Positions 36,151-45,715 of a DNA stretch of 64,000 nucleotides are shown one piece after another (position 1 is the stretch's first letter; every line of letters starts with the position of its first letter). This DNA comes from Proteles cristata cristata (lineage: Eukaryota; Chordata; Mammalia; Carnivora; Hyaenidae). The notes under the pieces were generated by a model, which did not search any database, was not told the DNA's origin, and saw only the letters and a list, made by a program, of their open reading frames with translations. The stretch lies in assembly GCA_017311185.1 (NCBI GenBank), contig JAESUZ010003182.1:425987-489986 (forward strand). The letters run 5' to 3'. Position numbers and translations under genes: made by a program.

Positions 36151-37023
36151 GGTGTCGCATAAGAATGGAGACAGGTATGGGCGTAGCAGACAAAACGCGG
36201 GAATGCATCTGAACTGCAAGGACCCCACAGAACATTGCATCACTGTCCGGACTCCGAGAGCCTGAAGGCACCGTCTACCAGAGAATAAGTGTCCTCAATG
36301 TTATTTAAAATATGCCCCAAATAATCAAGTGGAGATGCGCTCAGTGAGGTAGACCCACACGCGATCACAGGTGGCCTAGAGGCCGAACGATCCACCCAAG
36401 ATAAAGAATCTCCTTTGCTCAGTGACCTTCTCAATCAGCAACTGTAAGCAGCAAACTTAACCCCTGTGAGTCAGGATGAGGCCATTTCTGGCTAAAGAAA
36501 ACCCCTCCTTTGTTTGAATGACCAGGCAATCAAATTGCTCATAGATGAAATCGAGGCCAACCGGGGAAGGGGAGGTTTCTAGCAGAACTCGCTGCAAATG
36601 GCTGTCAGGCATCTGTGTCCGTCCACTTCCAGAGCCTCCACCTGGGTTCCTAACCAATCGCTTCCTTAAGCGCGAATTAAAATAGAAACATGAAAGCATG
36701 TGCATGGGGAGGGATTTAAGACCAGCCCAATGGCTGCACCCCTTTCAAGCTCTGGCCTTCAGAACAATCCCGGCCGAGTCACTCATCAAATGGAGATTGA
36801 CTTTTATCTGATTAACTGATGGGGAGACGTCCTCCTCCATCTCCCAGGAACATTCTGTGGGAAAGGCGTTCTGCAGACTGCAGGGAAAAGTTGGGCCTTG
36901 GCTTCCCTCCTGCTCGGCCAGTGGAAAATTACCAAGGAAGCAAGGCTGCCCACTGCTCTGCTCCCGCGGCCTTCCTGGGCCCGGAAAACACAAAGAGAAC
37001 CCCAGAAATGAGCCTCCACTTAC
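36150..37023. other. Intron 3 sequence next to exon 3
   Basis: No transposon recognised. The read-through frame from exon 3 stops at 36929. Confidence 0.55.
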
Positions 37024-37159
37024 CTGGGGCGGAGACGAGTCTGGGAGGCGGTGGGGGCGGGGGCGGGGGAGGCAGCAAGGGAGGGGGCCGGCACTGGCAG
37101 ATGTGTTGACAGCTGTCAATCACCTTCGAGCAGGACTTCTGCGGCTCACCGTGCGTCAC
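37024..37159 (-). CDS. PRIMA1: PRIMA1 exon 3: proline-rich attachment domain (PRAD)
   Basis: Seen: 136 nt between a TTTCTGCAG acceptor and a GTAAGT donor on the minus strand; 45 full codons plus one base (phase 1 exit). It reads VTHGEPQKSC, then a cysteine-containing stretch with SCQHICQC, then PPP-LL, ten consecutive prolines, and RLVSAP. Known: in PRIMA1 this cysteine-flanked proline run is the PRAD, around which four C-terminal WAT helices of the cholinesterase tetramer wrap; the nearby cysteines can disulfide-link catalytic subunits. The split codon G|.. would complete to Ala, as expected before the next exon. The exon carrying the transmembrane helix is not present in this window: neither its strand nor its codon pattern is found anywhere to the left. 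Read-through of the donor would add about 32 residues and stop near 36929 without a membrane segment. Confidence 0.93.
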
Positions 37160-37399
37160 CTGCAGAAATGGGCACACACGCCCAAGAGAAGACAATGAGG
37201 CTACCCAGAGTGGAAAGGGGCCCACGCCACCCGCTCCCAGCCAGGTCCTCCCCGAGGACCACCACGGAGAAGGAAGAACAAAGGTGTGGGGTTGGCTCAA
37301 AGGGAACGATGTTGGCACGTGTAGAGACCAAGGTTCTATTCCCAGCTCTGCCAGGGACCAGCTGAGACCGTGACAAGTAGCTTGGATAGTAATGAGAGG

Positions 37400-37560
37400 T
37401 CGACAAGAATTTGATGGTTAGCTCTCAGCACTTCCCTACCGCACAAATGAGGAAACTGAGGCCCAGGCAGGAGAAGTGGCTGCCCGAGGTTCCCACAGCC
37501 ACGTGGGGACAGGGTACTGATTGTACCTCCTCAGTCACCCGAGCCAGCCACTCCTCCACT
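37400..37560 (+). repeat. MIR fragment next to exon 3
   Basis: accgcacaaatgaggaaactgaggcccaggc, then gtggctgcccgaggttcccacagcc. It lies about 240 bp upstream (in gene sense) of the exon 3 acceptor. Confidence 0.75.
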
Positions 37561-37839
37561 CTCCCGGAGCCTTCAGCTTCTCTGTCCACAGATCCTGACA
37601 ATCTGTCTGCGTCCACTCAGGCCGAGGTGCCCCCATCTTGAGGAAGGAACCCTACCCTGTCAGGCCGTGTGAGCAAGAGAGCCGAGGGGCTTTGTGGGAA
37701 CCATGCCGGACCAAACGGTCCACACCCTCCCAACAATCCCAGAGGGCTTGTCCACAGCTCAGGAGATCGCGTGCCACAGGGCCCTGCTCAGGAGGCCCCC
37801 TGACAATGTTTCCAATCCCACCCCACCCCGTGCTCTCAG

Positions 37840-38201
37840 CTTCCACTCTGCCCTCAACACCCTTCTTCTAGGCCCTGGACCCTGGCCAGGCACTGCCCCC
37901 CACCCCTGCCACCTTGGAGGTGCTGCTCCAGTGTTCCGGAATGTTCTCCCACACCTTTCTCTTGCTTTGTTCATTACTCAGCATGGTTTTCACCTCCTCA
38001 GGAAAGCATCTCTGACCAGGTCAGCTCTCTTTCTATAGGCTCTCCTGGCACCAGGTTCCGCTCTGGGGGGCAAAAGTCTACACTTAGGTGATTGCCTGGT
38101 TCCCACCTGTTGTCACCACTGGACTGTGAGCTCTATGGGGGGAAGGGCCGGGACTTGTATTTTCTCCTACTAAGGGAACGCCTGGCATTCAGTAAGTACT
38201 T
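37840..38201 (+). repeat. L2 LINE 3' end
   Basis: ttccggaatgttctcccacacc, actggactgtgagctctatgg, agtaagtacttggtgg: L2 3' end running into a (GGAT)n tract, its usual terminal simple repeat. Confidence 0.75.
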
Positions 38202-38250
38202 GGTGGATGGATGGATGGATGGATGGATGGATGGATGGATGGATGAATGA
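38202..38250. repeat. (GGAT)n microsatellite
   Basis: About ten ggat units ending gaatgagt, at the L2 terminus. Confidence 0.98.
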
Positions 38251-38354
38251 GTATTAAAAACTGGGCCAGAATCCATAGCTTTTGACTCCTGGTCTGTATT
38301 GTTTCGACACCAGCTTTCCTGACCTCACCTGTAAACAAGGACGGGGACTGTGCT

Positions 38355-38480
38355 TGGCCAGTAGTTCCCAGCCCTGACTGCACATTAGAACCTCCCCGGC
38401 AACTTAAAAAAAAAAAAAAAATGCATCCCTGAGCCTTTCCCAAGACCAATTAAATCAAAATTTCTGCAGGTGGAGTTGGC
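38355..38480 (+). mobile_element. MER20-like DNA transposon fragment
   Basis: ccagtagttcccagccctgactgcacattagaacctcc, A-run, gaccaattaaatcaaaatttctgcaggtgg: left part of a MER20-type element. Confidence 0.75.
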
Positions 38481-40195
38481 ACGAGTGTGTTGTTTAATTT
38501 CCCCAGACTGGACTTTGAATGTACAGTCTGTGTGTTTAGACCGCAGGTTTAGACAAACCGCCGGCATCTCTCCCTGCGGCAGGTGCCCGAATCCACGAGC
38601 CTCGGGCCCTGTGCCTGTCCCATGGAACAAGCGGATTTAATGGCATGAAGGAAGGAGTGGGTGGTCACCCTCACCTCAGTGAAGCCCACAGAAGCTTCTC
38701 TGGCTGTCATCTCAGGGGAGTAGAAACCCAAAACCCCGTTTCCCTGCGACCAGCCCCCAGCGGCCGGCCGTGGGGAAAGGCATTTTGCAAACGCAGCCCC
38801 CTCCTCTGTGCATGTCCCCAGCCCGGCAGAGAGAGCCCACTGGGCTCCGACGCTATCTTCACATTTGGAGTCCCTGAACAAGCTGGGCACTGGGGCATTG
38901 CAGCTGGAGGTGGATTGATTTGCAGCCCTAACTTATTATCTACAAGGCCAAGAAGCTGGTGCTCGCCATCTTTTCGTGCTTTCAGAGAGCCATGGAGTGA
39001 GTCTCAAACCCCAAAGGCAATCTCATCTCTTACTGGGAAGGGCAGAGCCTCAGATGGTGGGCCTCTCCTAGTCAGTTCACGGAGATGCCTAACTCCTAGC
39101 GTGGCAGGGGCAAGCACACCAGCTTCACCAGAGCGCCCGTCAGCTCTCTTGTGGCCACCGAGCTGCCCTCCTCTGGATTCTGACCTTCTAAGACCTTCTA
39201 AGACCATGGGGGTTGCTTGAAGGCTCCGTTCTGCCAATGCTGGCCTCCGAGGGCGTTTCTGTGCCGGACTCTACCAGTGTACAAACGTCAAGGAACACCA
39301 CTGCCAAAGCAATTACCCTCCCGCTCTCCAAGGGGCAATTGATGCAAGAGTTCAAGAGGAGCACGTCTGCTTAACCCAGCCCAACACGATGACCCATTTT
39401 TTGGGAGAGGATGTAAGGGCACAGATGTATAAGAGAGCTTAATGCGATGAAATTATCGGTGGGGAAGCCGGGGCCAAGTTTCAAGGCTGAAGGGGGAGGG
39501 AACAAAGGAGCGCATGGCACGTAAAAAAAAAAAAAAAAATCTATGCTTCCTGGGTGTCTCACTGTCTGGCCTTCGCCCTGAGGGGTGGACCCCACTTGGG
39601 GCGCCTCACTGGAGTCTGGTCCAGCATAAGCCTGTGGCTACTGAGTTTCTCTTGACTGACAGCTGGTTACTCAGACCTTTGTCCCACGCACCCCCCACCC
39701 CATAAAATTAGATCCATCTGCCCAGGGTAGCTTCTTCACCTTGTAAACCCTTCTCTCTGGGGGACTTTCCTCAATGTCCGGTAATGTCTGCTGCCCACAC
39801 TGGGCCGTGAGCATCGTGGGGGCAGGCAGGTGGTGGGTGGGTGGGTCGGTGCTTTCTTAGTCCTGACCAGGTAGGGCTTCCTCATTTCACGCTCATGAGG
39901 ATAACTGAGAGGGGCCAGCATTGTCATCCGTGCTTATGACGGGGTAGGGACGACAGCCCCAGCAGGGCTAAGTCATGCACTAAGATTTCACAGGGCCCTG
40001 CATTCGGTTGGTGCACAATGAAAAGATGCGTTGGGGGATGGTCTGCCTACCAATGGAGAAACACAAGATCTCTTCTGTTCCCCAACTCTGGGTTCCCTTG
40101 GGGGCTCTGCAGATTGTCGCGGTTGTGTTCAGACCAGTAGAGAAGAAAGCTCAGCACTGGGGACTTGTCTCAACACCTGGCTTGCTTGCTCTGTA
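38480..40195. other. Unassigned intron 2 sequence
   Basis: No recognised element except an A-run at 39522-39539 and a short direct repeat gaccttctaa near 39181/39192. No exon signal. Confidence 0.5.
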
Positions 40196-40199
40196 TCCT

Positions 40200-40340
40200 G
40201 GGGAGTCCCAAGAGGAAAAGAAACTTACCCCCGAGGTCACCCGCCCTTGGCTGGACTTGACGAAAAGGCGGCAGAGGCCCAGGGAGGTCAACGACCTGCC
40301 TAAAGCCCATACAACAGAAGCTGGCATCACTGCTTCCTGT
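40200..40340 (+). repeat. MIR-like fragment
   Basis: gcagaggcccagggaggtcaacgacctgcctaaagccc resembles the MIR core. Weak. Confidence 0.5.
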
Positions 40341-40879
40341 GACCACTTTGGGTCCCATGTTGCTGTCCCCAGCTCTGCCTGGGGCCAGTATCTTGTCAGT
40401 GCCACTGTCGTGGACAGCAGGCTGAGGCACAGGCAATCCCGCGTCACCTGGATTTTGCAACCGCCACTGTGGTCTGGGGGCCGAGGTGCTCTGTGGCTGC
40501 TGCTTCCCACTCACCCCCGGCCAATCAGTGCCGCTTTTTGGTTCGATGGATGTTACCTCCTGAACAGCTCTTACAACCGCCCTAAACCAGGACACCATCA
40601 CGCCTTCACGGGGCAGCACCCGCCTCTAACCAAGGACAGTGAGATACAATATAGGACACCTAGTGAAATTTTCGATAAATAGCAACGTTTAGTAGCAGTA
40701 TATCCCAAATACTGTGCAGGATATACTTACACTAAAGCAGGAGCCATTGTTTATTTGAAGTTCAAATTTGACTAGCAATTTTACCTGCTAAATCTGGCAC
40801 CTGCTCCCCTTCCCGGCCTCTTTGCCCCTTGCCTCACCCCCACCTCTCCAAACCTATCTTTTCAATGGGGCTTGGCCGA

Positions 40880-41340
40880 GATATCTGAAATGCCAGTTTG
40901 AGATCATGCCATTTCTTGCTGAAAACCTTTGACGGCTCCCATGGCCCTCAGGATCAAGTCCAAGCTGTAAGACACTATGTTAGTGGCTTATGACAGTGGC
41001 CTTACCTGGGACGTCCCTCCCCAAGGTCCTTCCGGTGCCCTATTCTCCCCTCTGGCCTCAGGGTTATGCCCTCTGCCTAGAGGGCTCCTTCACGTGGCAT
41101 ACCGCTCCCGTCCTGCCCTCGTTCATGCCTCAGCTGAAGCCCTCCACCTGCGAGGCTTCTCTGACCCTTCCACCGGGTCTCATCGCCAAGCGGTCTGCTC
41201 CCGCTGAGTTCTCTTACCTACCATTACTTAATTACCCCCCCCAGTGCCAGACTGTCAGTGCCACGAGAGCAGGGACCACCCCTGCACTTCACAAAGGGCC
41301 CGGCAAACAGTAGGTGCCCAATACATGCTACTGATGAAAT
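40880..41340 (+). repeat. L2 LINE 3' end, nearly complete
   Basis: atgccatttcttgctgaaaacc, ggctcccatggccctcaggatcaagtcc, ccctctgcctagagggctcc, gagagcagggaccaccc, aacagtaggtgcccaata follow L2 order without large gaps. Confidence 0.85.
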
Positions 41341-41689
41341 GAGCTCAGCCTTGCTGGTGGCTCCTCTTCAGCACCCAGAGACCGATTGGCCCGGATCAGA
41401 GCCTGTCTCCCTAGAGGACACCCACGAAGATGATGGCTTCTGGAATCTTTTATGGAGACAGGCCAGCACCACAGTAACTTGATGAGACACACTCCTGTCA
41501 CACCTAATAAATTTGCCAGCCTGTCATCCTCTTTGCTTGCAAAAAAAAAAAAAAAAAAGAAAGAAAGAAAAAAAGGAATCATCTGGAAGTGAACTTAGAA
41601 GAACCCTACATCACAAAAGCTCAGAATCGCAATTCCAGACACATTAAAGAAGAAAGGGGAAAGGCTGAGGAATGCCCCCACCAACCTTG

Positions 41690-42230
41690 TGGCAATTTAA
41701 ATGTCATCTGACTTGAATGATTAAGTTTCTTATCATCTGGGCAGCAGCCAGAGGCGTCAGGCGCATTGCAAGGTGGGAACCTGGTGCTTTGAGGGGACCA
41801 CGGGTCCCTTGCTTCACCAATTACCCTATTAATTATAGCACTTTGATATGTCAGTCTCCCTCTCGCAAATGTTTATAACTTTGAGGGATTCTTCTGGCAA
41901 AATGCTCATGAAAACACAGGTAGCTCTTTCATTCTCTATATTCAAGGAACTCCTATGATGTAACAGATTTTCAATCTCTCCACTTAAAGGAAAATTCATG
42001 GCTTTGTGCACTTTGTATTTTTCTCTTCCCCTCTCCATTCCTGTGAATTCAGCTCTTTCGCTTAACAACCAGATCCATCCATTCCAAAGCCCCTCTTCCC
42101 CTGGCTTCTCGGTCCTTATCATTTGCAGATTAATTTTTCCAGAGCCTCCTGCCAAGATTTTACCCATTTTACTTGTCTGGAGGGCTCCTTTTCTAATTGA
42201 TTTTCACAAAAATTGATTTGTATTGAGTAA
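41690..42230. promoter_or_regulatory. AT-rich repeat-free block in intron 2 (candidate element)
   Basis: Contains ccaattaccctattaattatagc, cagattaatttttcc, tctaattgattttcac and aaaattgatttgtattgag with several TAATTA/ATTGAT cores. No transposon match. Regulatory role is inference. Confidence 0.3.
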
Positions 42231-42247
42231 CAGCATCTGAAACAAGG

Positions 42248-42248
42248 G

Positions 42249-42302
<54 letters not shown>

Positions 42303-42306
42303 GCGC
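42248..42306. repeat. (CA)n microsatellite with CG ends
   Basis: cgcgcgcacaca start, about 23 CA units, then gtgcgc. Confidence 0.99.
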
Positions 42307-42755
42307 TTGGGTAAGTACTGCCTGGCTGAAGGACATGGTGAAAAAAAAACTGAGCTGCTTTCACAAAATTATTTCTTTTGGTGGTGCTGGTGGGGAGGTA
42401 GTGGGTCCCTGCTTCAGTCCTGCTAGTCGACACCACAGAATTCCAGTCCCGGAGACCGACAACATCAGTTGTCTATACCCACCAGCTGAAAAAAGTGTTC
42501 GGGAAAACCGTAAACAAATGACTATAAAAACACAGTGCACTTAACGTCGGAAGTTCAACTCAAAGTTGAACGAGGGAATCTGGTCCCAAACCGCCCGAGT
42601 GCTTAGAAGTGACAAAACCCTGAATCCTGAGGCGGCACAGCTGAGTTTAATAACTGCTGTTTCACACATTAAGCAAAGCTGTCAATTCCAAAAGGAAAAC
42701 AATTGTGAGGGAGACAGAGGCAAGCCAGAGATGAGAGCAGAAGATGAGCCTGGTG

Positions 42756-42784
42756 CTGGGGGCTGGGGGGGGGGAGGGGGGGTA
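42756..42784. repeat. G-run cluster (G-quadruplex-type)
   Basis: Plus strand: tgggggctgggggggggg followed by aggggggg, at least four runs of three or more G within about 28 nt. Confidence 0.85.
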
Positions 42785-43189
42785 GACTCTGGCTGACCCA
42801 GCCGCTCACGCAGCACGCTCCTTCCAGCACGAGAGCCCCTGGTGCTCCCCAATAACCACCCAGGCGGCCATCTGAGCAGGACGGACAGCTGGCTCCGATC
42901 CGAGGGCGGCCCCATCACTTGGGACAGCTCGCGGACCATCAGACTGGCAAGTGGTCTCACCCTATCCCGTTTTCTTTGTTTTACCGCCCCCTACTGAGGG
43001 CAACCCTCTGAACGATCCCCAACCCCCAAAATGCTACCAGAAGAACATGAAGACCCAAAGACTCCTGAGTTGGATATTTCAATGCTCAATGACAGTAAAA
43101 TTGTCCCCCAGTGTCTGCCGCACCACTGAAAATTCAAAAATGTCCAACAGACTCTGTCTCGATCAACAGAGTACCTGGCCGTCCAGAGA

Positions 43190-43440
43190 GAAGAGCAGCA
43201 TTACTGTTACTAGTATCAACAGTGGCAGCAACAGCTAGCATTTAGTGCTAATTATGGTCCAGGCACTGCGTTAAGCAATCTTTACTTGCTTGATCTATCA
43301 AATTCTTGTATTAGCACAGTGAGGAACAAGAAACTATGGTCCTGAGAGGCACTGCTTGAAGTCCTGAGCCGGTGAGGGGCAGAGCGGGGGCTCCAAATTC
43401 AGAGCTGATATCAAAGTCCACGTCACCACTCCAGGGTACC
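43190..43440 (+). repeat. MIR, long copy
   Basis: acagctagcatttagtgctaattatggtccaggcactgcgttaagc at the 5' side, gtcctgagaggcactgcttgaagtcc core, ctccaaattcagagctga 3' side. Confidence 0.8.
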
Positions 43441-44035
43441 ACTGACCGTGGGCATTCTGGGAGGTTCTAGGGGCCATGCCATCTAACCCTCTCCCTGACC
43501 CTAACAGACAGGATTCCAGCTGGTGGCCCCCTAGCTTCTGCCCTGGGGTCTAGGGGGTCCAGGGTGAGGACTCCAGCCCCAGGCAATCCTTACAAACAGA
43601 CACTTCCTTCTTCCATCCCCGCCAGTGGCCACGACGCACAATCCCTGCGCCTCTCCCAACTCCACTACCTACAAGGGACACAGCCTCTGCTGTGTCAAGT
43701 CCAGTTGAAGACTAAGAGGAAGTTTATCTGGTGGGAAATGAAGAATGTATATTCTTGGGATCATTTTCTTTTTAAGTTTGTAAACACTATAAGGTTACTT
43801 TTCCCGCATTTCCGCATCAGCGTGTGATCATCAAGAAGGCGCTCCCAAGCCCTTTCTGTTCCCAGGCCCTGTCCCGCAGGCCTCCGCAGGCCAGGACTGA
43901 GGCCTCCTCCGAGTTTTTCCCGATCTTTTCACCTCAAGAGTATAGAGGGGTAGGGAGCGTGGGAGGGCTTGCACCTCTCCTCTTCCTAAACTCTCCCCAG
44001 CGGCAACCAGAGGGGCGCTTGCAGGAAGCCAGGGT
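43440..44035. other. Intron 2 next to exon 2, unassigned
   Basis: No recognised repeat. CpG density begins to rise after 43990. Confidence 0.5.
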
Positions 44036-44124
44036 CCTGGGAAGGCAGTGCCACCCACCCCTCCCCCAACTCGGTCCTGCCCGGATCTTGCCCGCGTAGC
44101 CCGCACCCCCCTGCCGCCGCTCAC

Positions 44125-44252
44125 CTGCACGAAGCCCCAGAGCGGGTGGAGCGCGCAGTGCAGCAGCAGAGAAGGCCAGCAGCAGCCCCGGCGCAGCACC
44201 AAGTCCCGGAGGAGCATCTCGGCCGGCGGCACCCGCGCGCTCTCGGGGCGAA
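44125..44252 (-). CDS. PRIMA1: PRIMA1 exon 2: 5'UTR end, start codon, signal peptide
   Basis: Seen: on the minus strand an acceptor (CCCCTAACAG) precedes 44252. 35 nt of leader follow, then an ATG at 44217 with G at -3, and 31 codons ending in CAG at 44125 before a GTGAGC donor. The peptide starts MLLRDLVLRRG and runs through a leucine-rich core (LLLHCAL) to WGFVQ, i.e. a signal peptide with a basic n-region. Known: this is the N-terminus of PRIMA1, the single-pass type I protein that anchors T-type acetylcholinesterase and butyrylcholinesterase tetramers to the surface of neurons. The exon ends in phase 0 and joins exon 3 (37159) across a 6965-bp intron. The coding ATG starts here because the next exon reads on in frame into the mature protein. 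It lies inside the CpG island. Coordinates include 35 nt of UTR; CDS proper is 44125-44217. Confidence 0.93.
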
Positions 44253-45098
44253 CTGTTAGGGGAGCAAAGCCCTGGTCAGGCGGGCGCCGCGCGGGCACCA
44301 TCGCCCGCGCGCACCCGCACACGTAGCAGTCCGGGCGGGCGGGCACGCCCCGCACCCTGGGGCACCCTCATAAACCAAGACCCCCCCAATCACTCCAGCT
44401 TGCACATTCGCTGACCCTTCGTGCACGCTCAACAGAAGCCGGCATCCCAGAACACTCTGTCTGGTGCACACGCCCCCAGAACCTTATGTGTATGCCTTGG
44501 CCCCGTGCTCACCCCCGGAATCCTGCGTGCACACTTTAGCTCCATGAACACCTCCAGAAACAGCCAAGCACACTTAACCTAGCCCAGTGCATCTCCCAGA
44601 AACCTCCCCCAGCCATGCACAACTCACTCCCACTGTGAGCACACTTCAAACCCGGAGGGCACCACTCACCCTGCCTGCACACCCACAGAAAAGGCTGAGC
44701 ACACCCACCGACTCCTGCCTGCACACTCGCTGACCCTGCATGCGCACACAGCACCGGGAAATCACACGCTGCGTGCACCCTCTCTGCCCCGCCGGCCCTC
44801 ACTGCGCACACTGCAACATCGGCACCTTCGTGCGCACCCCGTTCGCCCTCGCGCGCTCTCCCCAGCCCGGGCCTCCCGCTTCAGGGCGTGAGCCTCGCTC
44901 TGGCCTCCCTCTCCGCCCGCACCCCTCCAGCGCCTCACGCCACCTTGCCTGGGGGCGGCCCCAGCCGATCCTCCGCGCGGGGAAGGGAGGTCCGCGCTCC
45001 CCCCGCGGCAGACTGTCCCCGAGCCGCCGGACGGCCCCCATTTAAAGCCAGCCGCCTCCCCGGTCCCCCCGCCCTCTAGGCGGGGCCTCGGTCCTCAC
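44253..45098 (-). other. PRIMA1: Putative PRIMA1 intron 1
   Basis: GC-rich interval from the proposed exon 1 donor (45098) to the exon 2 acceptor (44253). The acceptor side is firm; the donor side depends on the exon 1 call. The part at 44380-44770 is a run of related phrases (cacactcactgaccctgc-like) with no coding signal; it may be a degraded minisatellite. Confidence 0.5.
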
Positions 45099-45200
45099 CC
45101 TGGCGACTGCGCGGGCGCCTGGGGGCTTCACATGCCGGGGAGGAGCGCCGGGCACTGGAGCAAAAGTTTGCGCGCGGCTGGGGCCTCGCGGGCTGCCGGG
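45099..45200 (-). other. PRIMA1: Putative PRIMA1 non-coding exon 1 (3' part; 5' end unknown)
   Basis: Exon 2 begins with an acceptor inside the leader, so at least one upstream leader exon must exist. The best donor on the minus strand in the CpG island is GCCAGG|GTGAGG, with the last exon base at 45099, giving an 846-nt first intron. The start of transcription cannot be read from sequence; the right edge given is nominal. An ATG followed at once by TGA sits at 45133-45128. Other GT sites in this GC-rich stretch remain possible. Confidence 0.5.
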
Positions 45201-45519
45201 CGGGGGCCGGGCGCGGCGCGCCGCACGGGGCGCAGGGCGCGGCGGCTCCGGGCTCCTCCCGGGCGCGCGCGGGTCGGGAGGGGCGGCACCCCGCGCCGGG
45301 GGCCGGGGCCGGGCTGCGAGGCGGAGGGGAGGGCGGGGAAAGTCTCCTCCGAGCCTCCGGGAGCGGGCGGCGCGAGCCTCCCCGGATCCCCGCCCTTGGC
45401 GGTGGCGCCGCGCGGCTGCCCGGGGCGCGGGGGTGCCCGAGCTCTCCTCGCCCGTCACGCCGGCCCGCGGGAGGCGCTGCCCGGGAGCGCCCGCTCGGGC
45501 AGCAGGGCCGCGGGCGGAG

Positions 45520-45715
45520 GCGAAATCAATAATGCACGAAAAAGGAAAACAGACGTGAGCCTCGCCAGAGCCTCGCCCGCCTCCCGCCCGGAGCTGCGCT
45601 CCCGCCCGCGCTCCCCGCCGTCGCCGCCAGCGCCGCTGCAGTGATTCCTCGTCTCCATCTAGCGAGGCTATTGTGTATTGGGAGCGTAATCATTTATTTA
45701 TTCACCCGCGAGGAA
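45520..45715. promoter_or_regulatory. AT pockets inside the CpG island
   Basis: Two AT-rich pockets interrupt the densest CpG stretch: gaaatcaataatgcacgaaaaagg (45521-45545) and tattgtgtattgggagcg, then gtaatcatttatttattcac (45670-45705). They contain an ATCAATAA motif, an inverted CCAAT-like attgg and a TAATCATT motif. On the minus strand they are upstream of the proposed exon 1. Their role is inferred from position. Confidence 0.35.

Larger units (their letters stand above)
1..37023 (-). other. PRIMA1: PRIMA1 intron 3 (incomplete, continues beyond base 1)
   Basis: From the GTAAGT donor at 37023 to the left edge no exon encoding the expected tryptophan-rich juxtamembrane segment, isoleucine/valine-rich transmembrane helix or cytoplasmic tail was found on the minus strand. 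The interval is therefore assigned to a phase-1 intron of at least 37 kb. PRIMA1 is known as a gene with one very long intron, which fits. The interval is filled with the repeats listed separately. Confidence 0.8.
37160..44124 (-). other. PRIMA1: PRIMA1 intron 2
   Basis: Phase-0 intron of 6965 bp between GTGAGC (44124) and TTTCTGCAG (37160). It has no carnivore SINE. It holds MIR and L2 fossils (37400-38250, 40200-40340, 40880-41340, 43190-43440), a (GGAT)n tract, a (CA)n tract, a G-run cluster and an AT-rich block at 41690-42230. Confidence 0.88.

Noticed and set aside
1..37023. Search for PRIMA1 transmembrane and C-terminal exons
   Set aside because: No minus-strand segment with the expected tryptophan pair, isoleucine/valine-rich helix and lysine-rich tail was found by eye; they are taken to lie outside the window.
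44253..44355. Upstream in-frame ATGs extending the PRIMA1 start to 44355
   Set aside because: These lie beyond the exon 2 acceptor (CCCCTAACAG at 44253) in intron 1, so they would not be in the mRNA.
45132..45644. 170-codon alanine/arginine-rich frame in the CpG island
   Set aside because: Composition follows extreme GC content; opposite-strand frames are equally open. No start context, domain or splice support.
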